DNA of 64,000 nucleotides. Source: Bicyclus anynana (taxonomy: Eukaryota; Arthropoda; Insecta; Lepidoptera; Nymphalidae). Below are positions 35,684 through 45,770 of the stretch, piece by piece. Position 1 is the first letter of the stretch. Each line of letters starts with the position of its first letter. Below the pieces are notes generated by a model. The model made no database searches and was not told the origin of the DNA. It was given only the letters and a program-made list of their open reading frames with translations. The stretch is from positions 1,861,107-1,925,106 of the forward strand of contig NC_069084.1 in the NCBI RefSeq assembly GCF_947172395.1. The letters run 5' to 3'. A program made the translations under genes and the position numbers.

Positions 35684-36090
35684 GCATGATAGCCCAGTGA
35701 ATATGACCTCTGCCTCCGATTGTGGAAGGTGTGGATTCGAATCCGGTCCGGGGCATGCACCTCCAACTTTTCAGTTGTGTGCATTTTAAGAAATAAAAAT
35801 TTTAATAAAAAAAATTCAACCGACTTCCAACTCAAAAGATAACTTTAACTAAAAAGCAAAAAATAACACCCTACCTATGTGCTACCTTCTGATCAGTTTG
35901 AAGGCGGTGCCAAGCCAATGGAATTATCGCTGGACATACATAAAAAAAAAAAAAACATACATACAGCCGAACGTAGAACCTCCTCCTTTTTGGAAGTCGG
36001 TTAATTAAATATCACGTGAGACATCACGTGTAATATTTAATTTCTTGAAATGTGCAACACGGAGGTGCATGCCCCGGGCTATCACTGCCA
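35684..36090 (+). mobile_element. SINE family A split by a MITE (family F)
   Basis: The SINE head (35694-35790) has A-box-like 'tgatagcccagtga' and B-box-like 'gattcgaatcc'. It is interrupted at 35806-36003 by a MITE with ends 'caaccgacttccaac' and 'tttggaagtcggttaa'. Inverted SINE remnants follow to 36090. The 'cctcctcctttttggaagtc' block is a common lepidopteran motif. Confidence 0.75.
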
Positions 36091-36284
36091 CGTGACTTTT
36101 CCAATTATGTTTGTGTCAATCGGAATTCTTGAGAATTTCACAAGAAAAATAAGTCCACAAAATACATGAAAATTAGTTTTCCCGAAAAAAAAGAATATTA
36201 TTATGAAAAACCACTAAACGATTAATTTTGAATAACTTACTAGCTAAATTTAAATCATAATATATATTAATATTCCAAATAGGT

Positions 36285-36420
36285 ACGGTTTGTGAGATTG
36301 TAGGGGTAAACTGGATGGAACTGGTTCTGCAGAACCGAATTTAAAAATTCTTTTACCAATAGAGTTTTAGGATTATCCCTGTATTCCCTCGGGAGCGGGA
36401 TCGCGATCGCGAATCTGCTA
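36285..36420 (+). mobile_element. Helitron-like fragment (family H3)
   Basis: Shows 'tttgtgagattgtaggggta' and 'ttcttttaccaatagag'. The ends are eroded. It lies 25 bp upstream of the exon at 36446. Confidence 0.5.
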
Positions 36421-36445
36421 ATTCTGTATATATTTGTATTTCCAG

Positions 36446-36616
36446 GTGGGTTCCATAATGAAAGAGAAGGACAGCGGATTGGGCATCTCGCTAGAAGGCA
36501 CGGTGCGCGTGGTGGGGGGCAAGGAGGTGCAGGCGAGGCATTACATTAGAGCCATCGCGCCCAACAGTCCCGTCTCCAAGCTGGGCATTTATAAAGTGGG
36601 AGATGAGTTGTTAGAG
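36446..36616 (+). CDS. Patj: Patj exon: first half of the third PDZ domain
   Basis: Acceptor 'gtatttccag' and donor gtatgc, 171 nt, phase 0 at both ends. Encodes VGSIMKEKDSGLGISLEG, a charged loop, then HYIRAIAPNSPVSKLGIY and KVGDELLE. The GLGISLE core with the YIRAI..NSPV..LG block is characteristic of the PATJ PDZ that binds through a GLGI loop. It continues at 37183. Confidence 0.9.
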
Positions 36617-36689
36617 GTATGCATGTTAAAATATAGTGAAATGAGTATTTTTCTTCTTAAAGTGGAAATAAATGTAGTTAGCTTATTTA

Positions 36690-36990
36690 AATTCATATTA
36701 ATTTATTCCATGTAGGCTTAGTTTACAAGCACTTTTGAATCGTCAGGTCCGTCGGTTTGTAGTGTACCTACTCTAGGCATTAGGTACTCTACCGCTCCTC
36801 TTTATTTGAATTCGATGCTGTAGAAGTGGGTGCAAGAGGATTACCAGCAAAATGTCATAGAACCATCAGCTTAGACCTTGGCCTCGCTAGAACTGCAGCA
36901 AGTTTAATATTAGTCAGGGTATCCAAAGCTGCTCTGTTACCAACAATGGCTTGGCAAGGAGAACAAAACTAACGGAGAACGTGAGAGTCA
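36690..36990 (-). mobile_element. CR1/Jockey-like LINE 3' end fragment
   Basis: 'taggcttagtttacaagcac' and 'ttttgaatcgtcagg' match the 3' untranslated end of the LINE at 50529-52975 ('taggctcagtttacaagcac'). Confidence 0.6.
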
Positions 36991-37182
36991 ACATGTCATG
37001 ATGGAGCTTCTTATCTCTATTAAAAAAATATTATTCATGGTATTAGTTTACGACTGTGTCGGAGTTCATAATGTACGATTACATACTTTTGTCTTTTATA
37101 CTTGTACCTTCTAAGGTTAGGAAACACTTTTTTAGGTTAGGCAATTCAAAATTAAATCACCTCAAAATAATATTTTTTACAG

Positions 37183-37320
37183 GTAAACGGAATGCGTGTA
37201 CTAGGAGCGCATCACGTGGAGGTGGTGACCCGGTTGCGCGCGGTCAAGTCGCCCGTGCTGCTCGTGGTGGTGAGGAAGCGCAGCGAGCCGCACGCCAGAG
37301 CTGAAACATGCTTTGCCAGA
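37183..37320 (+). CDS. Patj: Patj exon: second half of the third PDZ domain
   Basis: Acceptor 'ttttttacag' and donor gttagt, 138 nt, phase 0 at both ends. Encodes VNGMRVLGAHHVEVVTRLRA and the closing strand VKSPVLLVVVRK, then a short linker. The donor is weaker than consensus (gttagt), but the downstream frame requires it. Confidence 0.88.
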
Positions 37321-38619
37321 GTTAGTACTTAAATCAATAACTGTCAGAGATGATGGTCTAAGAGCCTGTAGTTGTCAGACCTTTATTTTATAAAATTTCG
37401 TACCATGAGTAGGTACATTAGGCCATTCAGGAGTTTTAGGCAGGTAGGCAGGTCCAGACACTCAAACACATAAACTGTAATATTTTATATTTTCTTTGAG
37501 ATAACATGAGAAATAATTGGATAACCGTTATAGATATAAAGATTTAATATAAGAGTCTCTGAAGATTTTTTTATTATGAAATCTTGGAGGTCTGGCAATC
37601 AAAGGCTCTCGCTTTATAGATGTTCTACACCTCCTGCCAAAAACAACACGCACTGTAAAATAAATAATTCCTGCTTTCGTTTTCCCCTACAATTTACAAA
37701 TCAAGAGTTAAGCAAGTTTTCTTCTGTACTTATATTATTTATACTTTTCTCACTTTGTACTCGTTGGTTTAAAAGTAAGGTATCGTTAGCGTTGCTTGAT
37801 CAAAACTTTGCGGTAAATTAAGACGACATTTTTAGACGTCCGTCGGTGAAATCAAAGTCAAGGTTTAACCTTGTGTTAACTCTTATTTCATTATTTTAAC
37901 TTGATCGTTCAATTTTCCTGCCTAAGTTCGTGTCTAACAACCATTAATGTGTATGGTTGGCATGCGTTACCTTAACAGTTTTTGAACTTGACACTGTTTA
38001 ACTTCACTAAAACTTTCCGATGTCAAAATGCCGTGAACAAAGTTCAATGTTATGAATAAATGCCTTGACGGATCTTCAAATAGTGTTACCTCCACGAACT
38101 ACCTACTAATAAATTCGTGATTCTCTCATTCATGCTATCTACGTACCTTTACTATTTATAATGTTTATTTAGAATAAAAAAAAACATGATTTACTAAATA
38201 AATTGGTATTCGTAAGTCGTATTGATCTGTTGAAGTTATTGCTTTAATGTGACTTTTCACACTTAGAAATACCTTGTTGAAATTCAAGTAGTAGTGTTTC
38301 TAGGTAGGATTTTTCACAAGCACCTTTTTATTTAGTCAAAGTTGTCGTAACTGTGTTGTTGTGCTGAAGAAATATAATATATTTTTTTTTTACTAACGAA
38401 AAGTGGAGCGCCCATTTTCGTCCCTAACTAAATAACCTTTTGCAGCTTATATTGAATAAGCAAAAAATTACTTTGCTTTTTTACTGAGACGAGTCAGCAA
38501 ACAAACAAAAGCGTACTTTGGTCCGAGACGAACCCACAACACACTCAGCCAAGGTTTATTTTCTTATTTATCATCATTTTACAAAATTATCTAGAACTAA
38601 GTACACAGTAAGTACACAG

Positions 38620-41600
38620 GGGTGTAAGGGGGAGGCTAGTACCAGTCAGTCTCCCCAACTGCCAACCTCACCTGCTCGTGGTGCACCCTGCAGATGGACC
38701 GACGAGGCTCTGGCGACCGACGAATGGCGGTATATCCATTCCCACAGGCTAGATTACGAAATGCCTCAGGCCGGTGTCGGGCAGCAGCGACACCGGCGCG
38801 AGTAATCTAGCACTGCGCTGACCAACCCGCATGCCCAGCGTGGTCAGTACTGGGCAAAACTTTGTATGGACGGCAAAAACAAAACACAGCCCCTAGTCCC
38901 CGGCAGCCCCGCTATTCCTGGCTCTGGCAGCGGTTATGGTAACGGCGGGGCAAGGGGTGTTAAGAATCTCCGGCAGAGATTCCGCTGCCAACCCCGACGA
39001 CTAGACCTGGCAACATACAACGCACGCACTTTGAGGTCCGACGAAAAGGTCATCGAGCTGGAAGAAGTTATGAGCAAGTTGCACTGGGATATCATAGGAT
39101 TGTCTGAAGTCCGAAGAGAGGGGGAGGGCTCGATAATCCTTGAATCCGGCAACATGCTCTACTACCGGGAGGGCGACCAACAGTCCCAGGGTGGTGTCGG
39201 ATTTATCGTTCACAAGTCCCTCGTGAACAATGTTGTAAATGTCGAGAGTGTGTCGAGCAGGGTAGCGTTCCTGGTCCTCCGAATTACCAAACGGTATTCG
39301 TTGAAGGTTATACAGGTTTACGCACCGACCTCGACACATCCCGACGAGGAGGTAGAGGTATTGTATGAGGATATTTCTAAAGCCATACATGCCTCAAACT
39401 CTTATTACAATGTTGTGATGGGGGATTTTAACGCAAAGCTGGGCGAACGTAGCGGTTCAGAGTTGAAAGTGGGACGATTTGGATATGGGCAACGGAACGA
39501 TAGGGGCCAAATGTTGGCTGACTTCATGGAGAAGGAGGGCCTCTTTATGATGAACTCCTTCTTCAAGAAGCCACCACATAGGAAATGGACCTGGATGAGC
39601 CCCGATGGTTCCACGAAAAACGAGATCGACTTCATCTTGTCTACCAGACGGCAAATATTCAACGATGTTTCTGTGATCCATAGGGTGAAAACCGGTAGCG
39701 ATCACCGAATGGTTAGAGGCACGTTGAATATCAACATTCAGCTGGAACGGTATCGACTGGTGAAGTCTACGCTCCGACCTACTCGTGCCCATATTCAAAA
39801 CCCCGAGTCCTTTCAACTAGAACTGCAGAACCGCTTTGATTGCCTAGCAAATTGCGAAACTGTGGACGATCTGAACAACAGGTTCGTGGAAACTGTCCAT
39901 TCCGTTGGGTCTAAGTTCTATAAGACCCACCGTGCGAAAAGAACCAAAAAGTTCTCGGACCAAACACTTAAACTCATGGAAGAGAGGCAAGAAATGAGAT
40001 TACAGTCTTCAGCAGATGCGTCAAAATACCGACAAATCAGTAGACAGATCTCTAAGTCGCAAACCAGCGACTTGCGAAATTTCAATACCGAGCGTATTAA
40101 AAATGCGATTGAAAATAATCGAGGCTCGAAAGTTTTCGCCAGAGATCTGTCTATTGGACAGAGGCAGCTGACGCGTTTGAAGACCGAACACGGTAATCTA
40201 ATTTCTTCCAAGCCCGAGTTATTAAGTGAGGTCGAGAAGTTCTATGGACAGCTATACACGACTACTCAGCAGCCTGTTGCCAATTTGGCTAAAGACCCCA
40301 GAGCCAAGTTGACCCGACACTATACCGAAGATATCCCGGACGTCAGCCTATACGAGATTAGTGTGGCTCTCAAACACCTGAAGAACAATAAGGCGCCAGG
40401 TGAGGACGGAATCACAGCAGAACTCCTGAAAGCGGGTGGAAAACCGATACTTAAAGTCCTTCAGCGATTGTTCAATTCCGTCATTCACGAGGGCACGACG
40501 CCTGAGGCGTGGCATAGGAGCGTGGTGGTTCTGTTCTTCAAAAAAGGTGACAACACCTTGCTGAAGAATTACAGACCCATCTCGCTGCTAAGCCATGTTT
40601 ACAAATTGTTCTCGAGAGTCATTACGAATCGTCTCGCTAATAGGTTTGACGACTTCCAGCCTCCCGAACAAGCCGGTTTCCGAAAAGGCTTTAGTACCAT
40701 AGACCACATCCATACGCTGCGGCAGGTTATACAGAAGACTCACGAGTATAACCAGCCACTTTGCTTAGCGTTTGTGGACTATGAGAAAGCCTTCGATTCG
40801 GTGGAAACCTGGGCTGTGCTAAGGTCATTGCAGAGATGCCGAATTGATTACAGGTATATCCAAGCGTTGAAGTGCTTGTACGAAAACGCCACTATGTCAG
40901 TCCGTATTCAGGATCAGACTACGAGGCCAATCCAGTTGCAGCGAGGAGTGCGTCAGGGAGATGTGATCTCTCCGAAGCTATTTACCGCCGCACTGGAAGA
41001 CGTCTTTAAGCTTCTGGACTGGAGCGGACTTGGCATCAACATCAATGGCGAGTACATCACTCAACTGCGGTTCGCGGATGATGTAGTCATCATGGCACAG
41101 ACTCTGGATGACCTTAGTACCATGCTCAATGACCTCAGCAGCGTTTCTCAACAGGTGGGCCTGAAAATGAACATGGGCAAAACAAAAATAATGTGTAATG
41201 CTCATGTATCGCTCCACCCAGTTATAGTTGAGAACGCTGCACTCGAAATTGTAGACGAATACATATACCTAGGACATATGATCCAGTTAGGTAGGTCCAA
41301 TTTCGAGAAAGAGGTGAACCGTCGAATCCAACTCGGCTGGGCTGCATTCGGGAAGCTTCGCGACATCTTTTCGTCCGAAATTCCTCAGTGCCTGAAGACA
41401 AAAGTCTTCGAACAGTGCGTGTTGCCAGTGATGACCTATGGTTCCGAGACTTGGTCGCTAACTATGGGCCTCATAAGAAGGCTTAGAGTCACACAGAGGG
41501 CGATGGAACGAGCTATGTTAGGAGTATCTCTGCGTGATCGAATCAGAAATGAGGAGATCCGCAGAAGAACCAAAGTCACCGACATAGCTCAACGAGTTGC

Positions 41601-41863
41601 GAAGCTGAAGTGGCAATGGGCGGGGCACATAGTTCGAAGAGCCGATGGACGTTGGGGTCCCAAAGTGCTGGAATGGCGACCCCGCACTAGTAAGCGCAGT
41701 GTTGGCCGACCCCCCACCAGGTGGACTGACGACATCAAGCGAGTCGCAGGGATTCGCTGGATGCAGGCGGCTCAGTATCGTGATGTTTGGAAGTCCCTAC
41801 AAAAGGCCTATGTCCTGCAGTGGACGTCCATCGGCTGATATGATGATGATGATGATGATGATG
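38620..41863 (+). mobile_element. Full-length RTE-clade LINE retrotransposon
   Basis: About 3.24 kb: a GC-rich 5' leader (38620-38865), one ORF, and a 3' end consisting of the stop codon directly followed by an ATG-repeat tail. It is flanked by the direct repeat 'aagtacacag' at 38610-38619 and 41864-41873. A further tandem 'aagtacacagt' sits at 38599-38609. It is in the same orientation as Patj. The length matches that of full RTE elements. Confidence 0.9.
38866..41838 (+). CDS. RTE endonuclease/reverse transcriptase, intact 990-codon ORF
   Basis: Single ORF of an RTE-type non-LTR retrotransposon that nicks target DNA and reverse transcribes its own RNA there. The N-terminal third is an apurinic-type endonuclease: ATYNARTL, GLSEVR with Glu at about 81, VMGDFNAKLGE at about 185-194, NEIDFILS, and the terminal SDH at 278-280. 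The RT domain spans about 500-760: NNKAPGEDGI, KNYRPISLLS, QAGFRKGFST, FVDYEKAFDS, GVRQGDVISPKLF and the catalytic FADD at about 736-739. The C-terminal part ends with GHIVRRADGRWGPKV and VGRPPTRWTDDIKRVAG. No stop or frameshift is visible, and all catalytic motifs are intact. The start Met at 38866 is the first usable ATG, but a longer N-terminus is possible. Confidence 0.93.
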   Translation: MDGKNKTQPLVPGSPAIPGSGSGYGNGGARGVKNLRQRFRCQPRRLDLATYNARTLRSDEKVIELEEVMSKLHWDIIGLSEVRREGEGSIILESGNMLYYREGDQQSQGGVGFIVHKSLVNNVVNVESVSSRVAFLVLRITKRYSLKVIQVYAPTSTHPDEEVEVLYEDISKAIHASNSYYNVVMGDFNAKLGERSGSELKVGRFGYGQRNDRGQMLADFMEKEGLFMMNSFFKKPPHRKWTWMSPDGSTKNEIDFILSTRRQIFNDVSVIHRVKTGSDHRMVRGTLNINIQLERYRLVKSTLRPTRAHIQNPESFQLELQNRFDCLANCETVDDLNNRFVETVHSVGSKFYKTHRAKRTKKFSDQTLKLMEERQEMRLQSSADASKYRQISRQISKSQTSDLRNFNTERIKNAIENNRGSKVFARDLSIGQRQLTRLKTEHGNLISSKPELLSEVEKFYGQLYTTTQQPVANLAKDPRAKLTRHYTEDIPDVSLYEISVALKHLKNNKAPGEDGITAELLKAGGKPILKVLQRLFNSVIHEGTTPEAWHRSVVVLFFKKGDNTLLKNYRPISLLSHVYKLFSRVITNRLANRFDDFQPPEQAGFRKGFSTIDHIHTLRQVIQKTHEYNQPLCLAFVDYEKAFDSVETWAVLRSLQRCRIDYRYIQALKCLYENATMSVRIQDQTTRPIQLQRGVRQGDVISPKLFTAALEDVFKLLDWSGLGININGEYITQLRFADDVVIMAQTLDDLSTMLNDLSSVSQQVGLKMNMGKTKIMCNAHVSLHPVIVENAALEIVDEYIYLGHMIQLGRSNFEKEVNRRIQLGWAAFGKLRDIFSSEIPQCLKTKVFEQCVLPVMTYGSETWSLTMGLIRRLRVTQRAMERAMLGVSLRDRIRNEEIRRRTKVTDIAQRVAKLKWQWAGHIVRRADGRWGPKVLEWRPRTSKRSVGRPPTRWTDDIKRVAGIRWMQAAQYRDVWKSLQKAYVLQWTSIG

Positions 41864-41976
41864 AAGTACACAGTCATATAGTGCATTTTAATACCAAGCT
41901 TTACTTTTTCAACCTATTAAACGCAAGCTTATACGTAATGACGATGGTGTACTTAACCTGTGTTCTTCTCATGTAG

Positions 41977-42109
41977 AGTAGCATCGTGGGAGGGAGTCTG
42001 CAAGACCTCCTAGCGCCCCCTCAGCGGTTGATCAAGGCCAAGTCGGAGAGTTCGGTGGCGTCGCTCTGCAGTGCCAGCACTGTCATGTCAGCCGGCCATG
42101 ATCATGACG
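41977..42109 (+). CDS. Patj: Patj exon: linker between third and fourth PDZ
   Basis: Acceptor 'tctcatgtag' and donor gtaagt, 133 nt, phase 0 in and phase 1 out. Encodes SSIVGGSLQDLLAPPQRLIK, then AKSESSVASLCSASTVMS and AGHDHD. Serine-rich with no fold. LIKAKSESS looks like a basophilic-kinase-type site. Its place is fixed by phase compatibility with 37320 and 43019. Confidence 0.8.
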
Positions 42110-42172
42110 GTAAGTTGATTTTACATTATAGTACGAGATCCGGTATATGGAATATATACCCTCATCTGAGGG

Positions 42173-42342
42173 CCTAGTGGCAGTTTGATACTGTTACTGT
42201 CACATAACGTAAGCGCGAATTTATAAGGAATTGAAACAGCGCCATCTAGTAGCACTACTGCACAACTGTTTCAATTCCATATAAATTTGCGTTTACGTCA
42301 ACGTGATAGTGACAGTATGAAAATATTGAAAACTCCCACTAG
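42173..42342. repeat. 170-bp foldback MITE-like element
   Basis: Outer ends 'cctagtggcagttt' and 'aaactcccactagg' are inverted. Inner arms 'aatttataaggaattgaaac' and 'gtttcaattccatataaatt' form a long imperfect hairpin. No ORF. Confidence 0.8.
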
Positions 42343-42854
42343 GCACACTGTTAATTATTTGGGATACGAAATAAATTATAGAAAATAATCACATAAACAC
42401 ATTACAATTGTTGTCTAGTGAAATTGCGCCCGGTGAGCATGAAATGATTTTTTTTAATTTATTTTACCTAGATACTTCCTTCTTTACTTACTCGTAACTA
42501 ATAAAAGTACACTCGTAATATACCCAATAGAATTGAAAACGTAAAGGTTGCCTGCTTTCACACTGCAACTGTGGGGTTGCCAGATAATATAAACAATTAA
42601 TTAATGTAATCTGGTTCATAGTTTCCTAGATTTTGTATAAAGAATATATTTGGCCGCAATTTGACGAGGCATTTATTAGCAATGTGTCAATGTGAATATT
42701 TTCTTTCATTTAGTTTTTATCCCAAATATATAACAGGTGAGGATATATATTTCTTACTCCGGATCTTGGACCATTATCAATAGTCAGTTATTTATCTAAG
42801 TACTTACTATCAAAGTTTACAAGTGGGTCAAACCGCGGTTTCTAAATAGTTTTG

Positions 42855-42975
42855 AATATTGTAAATATGTAAAGTTCGTGAGTTTGTAAGGTTGTAGGGA
42901 ATAATCTTCGGATTTACTTACAAGTTAGTCCTTGACTACAATCACACCTGATTTGTTTTAACCGCGGGCTATTTA
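42855..42975 (+). mobile_element. Helitron-like (H3) fragment joined to SINE C fragment
   Basis: 'gtgagtttgtaaggttgtag' resembles the start of 63690. It is followed by inverted SINE C sequence 'ttacaagttagtccttgact' at 42919-42949. Confidence 0.45.
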
Positions 42976-43018
42976 TTTTAACCACGGGAATGGTAATTAC
43001 TCTTCGTATTATTGGCAG

Positions 43019-43161
43019 AGTTTTGCACAGAAGAGCTAGAGCGGAACCGGTCCAGGTCGCTGGAGCCGCTGAGCGGGCTGGCGATGTGGAGCGACCAGGT
43101 GCAGCTCATCGAGCTGCAGAAGGAGGAGCGCGGGCTTGGCTTCTCCATCCTGGACTACCTG
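43019..43161 (+). CDS. Patj: Patj exon: start of the fourth PDZ domain
   Basis: Acceptor 'ttattggcag' and donor gtgagc, 143 nt, phase 1 in and phase 0 out. Encodes EFCTEELERNRSRSLEPLSG, then LAMWSDQVQLIELQKEERGL and GFSILDYL. LAMW...IEL-K..-GLGFSILDY is diagnostic of the PATJ PDZ whose loop is GLGF. It continues at 43860. Confidence 0.9.
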
Positions 43162-43192
43162 GTGAGCGCAGTGCGTGTGTACTCTAAATCCA

Positions 43193-43275
43193 AACTAGCA
43201 GACGCCCGCGACTTCGTCTCAAAAGTGTCTCGAAATGTGCTCAAAAGTGCATTATTCCGGGATGAAAAGTAGCCT
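43193..43275 (-). mobile_element. Helitron-like 3' end fragment (H2)
   Basis: Starts 'aactagcagacgcccgcgac' only 30 bp after the splice donor at 43162 and continues to 'ccgggatgaaaagtagcct'. The other end is replaced by SINE A. Confidence 0.65.
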
Positions 43276-43287
43276 TTGGTAAATCAT

Positions 43288-43852
43288 ATCATGCACCTCC
43301 AACTTTTCAGTTGTGTGCATTTTATGAAATAAATATCACGTAAAGGAAAAACATCGTGAGAAAACCTGCATAATTAAAAAATAAGAAAATTCTCATTTTC
43401 TTAATTCCAGCGTGTGTGAAGTCTCTCAATCCGCATTGGGCCAGCGTGGTAGACTATTTTTTTTTTTTTTTTAATAAATATACTTAAACAATACACATCA
43501 CTATCCAGCCCCAAAGTAAGAATACAGAGCAGCTTGTGTTATGGGTATTAATATAGTTGATATTATAATATTCAAATACATTTATTTTATATACTACATA
43601 TAAATACTTATATAATGTATAAATACACACAGACACTGGAAAACACTCATGCTCATCACACAAATATTTTCCAGTTGTGGGAATCGAACCCACGGCCGTG
43701 GATGCAGAAAGAAAGGGTAGTGACCTACTACCAACTGCGCCACGCGGCTGTCTAATTATTTGTTGTATACTGTATTGGCCTAACCCCTCTCATTCTGAGA
43801 GGAGACTCGTGCTTAGCAGTGAGCCGAATATGGGTTGTTAATGATGATGATG
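43288..43852 (+). mobile_element. SINE A containing an inserted SINE B
   Basis: SINE A parts 43288-43460 and 43764-43852 surround SINE B, 43457-43752, in reverse orientation. SINE B has a T16 run on the plus strand (its A tail) and a tRNA-like head with B-box-like 'gggttcgattcccac' and 'ggcgcagttggtag'. SINE A ends 'gttgttaatgatgatgatg', immediately before the tctccag acceptor of the next Patj exon. Confidence 0.88.
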
Positions 43853-43859
43853 TCTCCAG

Positions 43860-44034
43860 GATCCATCAGAGCCGGGCAGTTCAGTGATCGTGGTGCGCTC
43901 GGTGGTGGGCGGCGGCGCGGCGGCGGCGGACGGGCGGCTGGCGCCGGGCGACCGGCTGGTGTCCGTCAACGGGCTCGACGTGTCCAGGAGCCCGCTGGCG
44001 GTGGCGGTCAGAGCCATCAAGAGTGCTCCGAAAG
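43860..44034 (+). CDS. Patj: Patj exon: centre of the fourth PDZ domain
   Basis: Acceptor 'gatgtctccag' and donor gtaagg, 175 nt, phase 0 in and phase 1 out. Encodes DPSEPGSSVIVVRSVV, a Gly/Ala-rich turn, then DGRLAPGDRLVSVNGLDVS and LAVAVRAIKSAPK. Extremely GC-rich. The upstream intron end is SINE sequence, so the acceptor lacks a normal adjacent pyrimidine tract. Confidence 0.9.
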
Positions 44035-44213
44035 GTAAGGAACAAATCCATTTTGTTCTATTTATTTATTTATTTAGAAAGGAATACTTACAGCTAAATA
44101 CAAAGATAATAAAAGTAACAACATAGGAAACTTACAAGTTTACAAGTTTTCGCAAATAAATTTTACATATTAGATAGCAAGCTCGCAAGGAAAACATACT
44201 TCAATAAAACATA

Positions 44214-44526
44214 ATCTATATATATATAAAAATGAATTGCTGTTCGTTAGTCTCGCTAAAACTCAAGAACGGCTTAACGGATTTATCTTATTTTGGTCTT
44301 GAAATGTTCGTGGAGGTATAGGGAAGGTTTAGAAGGTGAGAAAAAATGAAATAATTTCCGGGAAAACCCTAAAAACTGCCCTTTTCTATTGCCCATACAA
44401 ACGTTTAACAGTCAAGCCGTAGGGGTAGGGGTAGGGTAGGGGTAGGGTAGGGTTAGGGTAGGGGTAGAGTAGGGATAGAGAATAAGTGCACTTATGTCAA
44501 AACGAAGCTTGACCGGGTCCGCTAGT
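44214..44526 (+). mobile_element. Helitron-like element (family H4) with GGGGTA array
   Basis: Runs from 'tctatatatatataaaaatg' to 'ttgaccgggtccgctagt', the standard ends of a common lepidopteran Helitron-like family. Inside, 44413-44482 is a run of GGGGTA/GGGTA units. No helicase coding. Confidence 0.8.
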
Positions 44527-45770
44527 CCAATATAAAAAAAAGAGATAATGATAATAATAATAGAGATAAATTAATAGAAAAGTCGAAAGAGAAAACAAAA
44601 ACAACAAAACTAAATTGATAAGTAAACAAGCTAGCTTAACAAACTTAGTTCTGCGACAAATATATTGCCCGCCCGCCCCTGCCACATGAGTTTGCTAATC
44701 CTTTGGGCTACGTCATTATTAATTTCGTTCTACGGATTTCCTCGTTCTGAATTTAGTCTGCGGCTCGTTAAAAGAATTGCCCATAATGAAATAAAAATAT
44801 TAAATCTTTGTATGTAAGCGCACAGAAAAACGAACTCCAATCCAAAAGCAAACACATCTAGCCTACGGAGCCATGCCAGCCAATAAATGAATTATGCGTA
44901 AACGCGTTTCCCTCGTTTATAAATAAAAGAGCTAGGCGCCTAAGCAATTCGTAGATATGTATTTTTGCTATCCCAAACAAAACAGAATATAAATAACTTT
45001 TAACTGCCACAAAACAAAATTGTGTTTGTGTTAGTTTAGTAGCAATAACAAACAGCTATGGTTTATTCGAAAACGCATAAACGACACGAACAACATGTTC
45101 GTATACTGGGAACTGAAAGTATTTTACGATATATTCCGCGACTATTATTGGATAGCAGTCGTGTTTCAGTGCCATTTTCTCAATATTTTGCTCAAAACGT
45201 ATGAAAAGAATACTTTAAGTAAAACTTTCAAATCATTTCAATAAAACTCAGGTTAAATTATAAAAAAATAAAATATCAAATAAAGTCGTAATAGTGACAA
45301 AAAATGCACAACTACTTAGGTATAGATATTATGTAATTCTAATGAGATATTTACTCATCTGAAAATATAAATACAGTTTATCTTATCAAGTGTAAATAGT
45401 GCTGTAAAAAGAACTGCAAATATTTGTGATACAGTTGATATATAAATGACAATCAAGTGATCACATCTTACTCGTCAGGTTGTGATTTGTGTTGTGTTAT
45501 ATTATAATTTAAAATTTTGTTAATTATAACAGTACAAGTACATTTTATATGTATTAATTTTTAATTGTTGACCGTTCCGCCGCACTTGGGATAGTTTTGT
45601 GTTGTCTTTAACGAGAATTACATTGTCCATCGTATTTTTCTTGTAAGTTTTAATTGTTCTTGTTGTTTATCGTTGCCATCATCATTATTATTTACTCTGT
45701 ACTTATAAACAGAGATTCTGTGATAGATAATATTCGTGATTTTATGACATTTAGAAGGTTCCATGGTCCC

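Larger units (their letters stand above)
37321..41976. other. Intron carrying a full-length RTE LINE
   Basis: 37321-38598 is AT-rich with nothing recognised. 38599-41874 is the RTE insertion with its target duplications. 41875-41976 leads to the next exon. Confidence 0.8.

Noticed and set aside
36129..36200. Small A-rich stretch considered as a processed retrocopy tail
   Set aside because: No coding sequence or target duplication next to it.
39001..40211. Several minus-strand ORFs opposite the RTE ORF
   Set aside because: Shadow frames of the intact RTE coding sequence.
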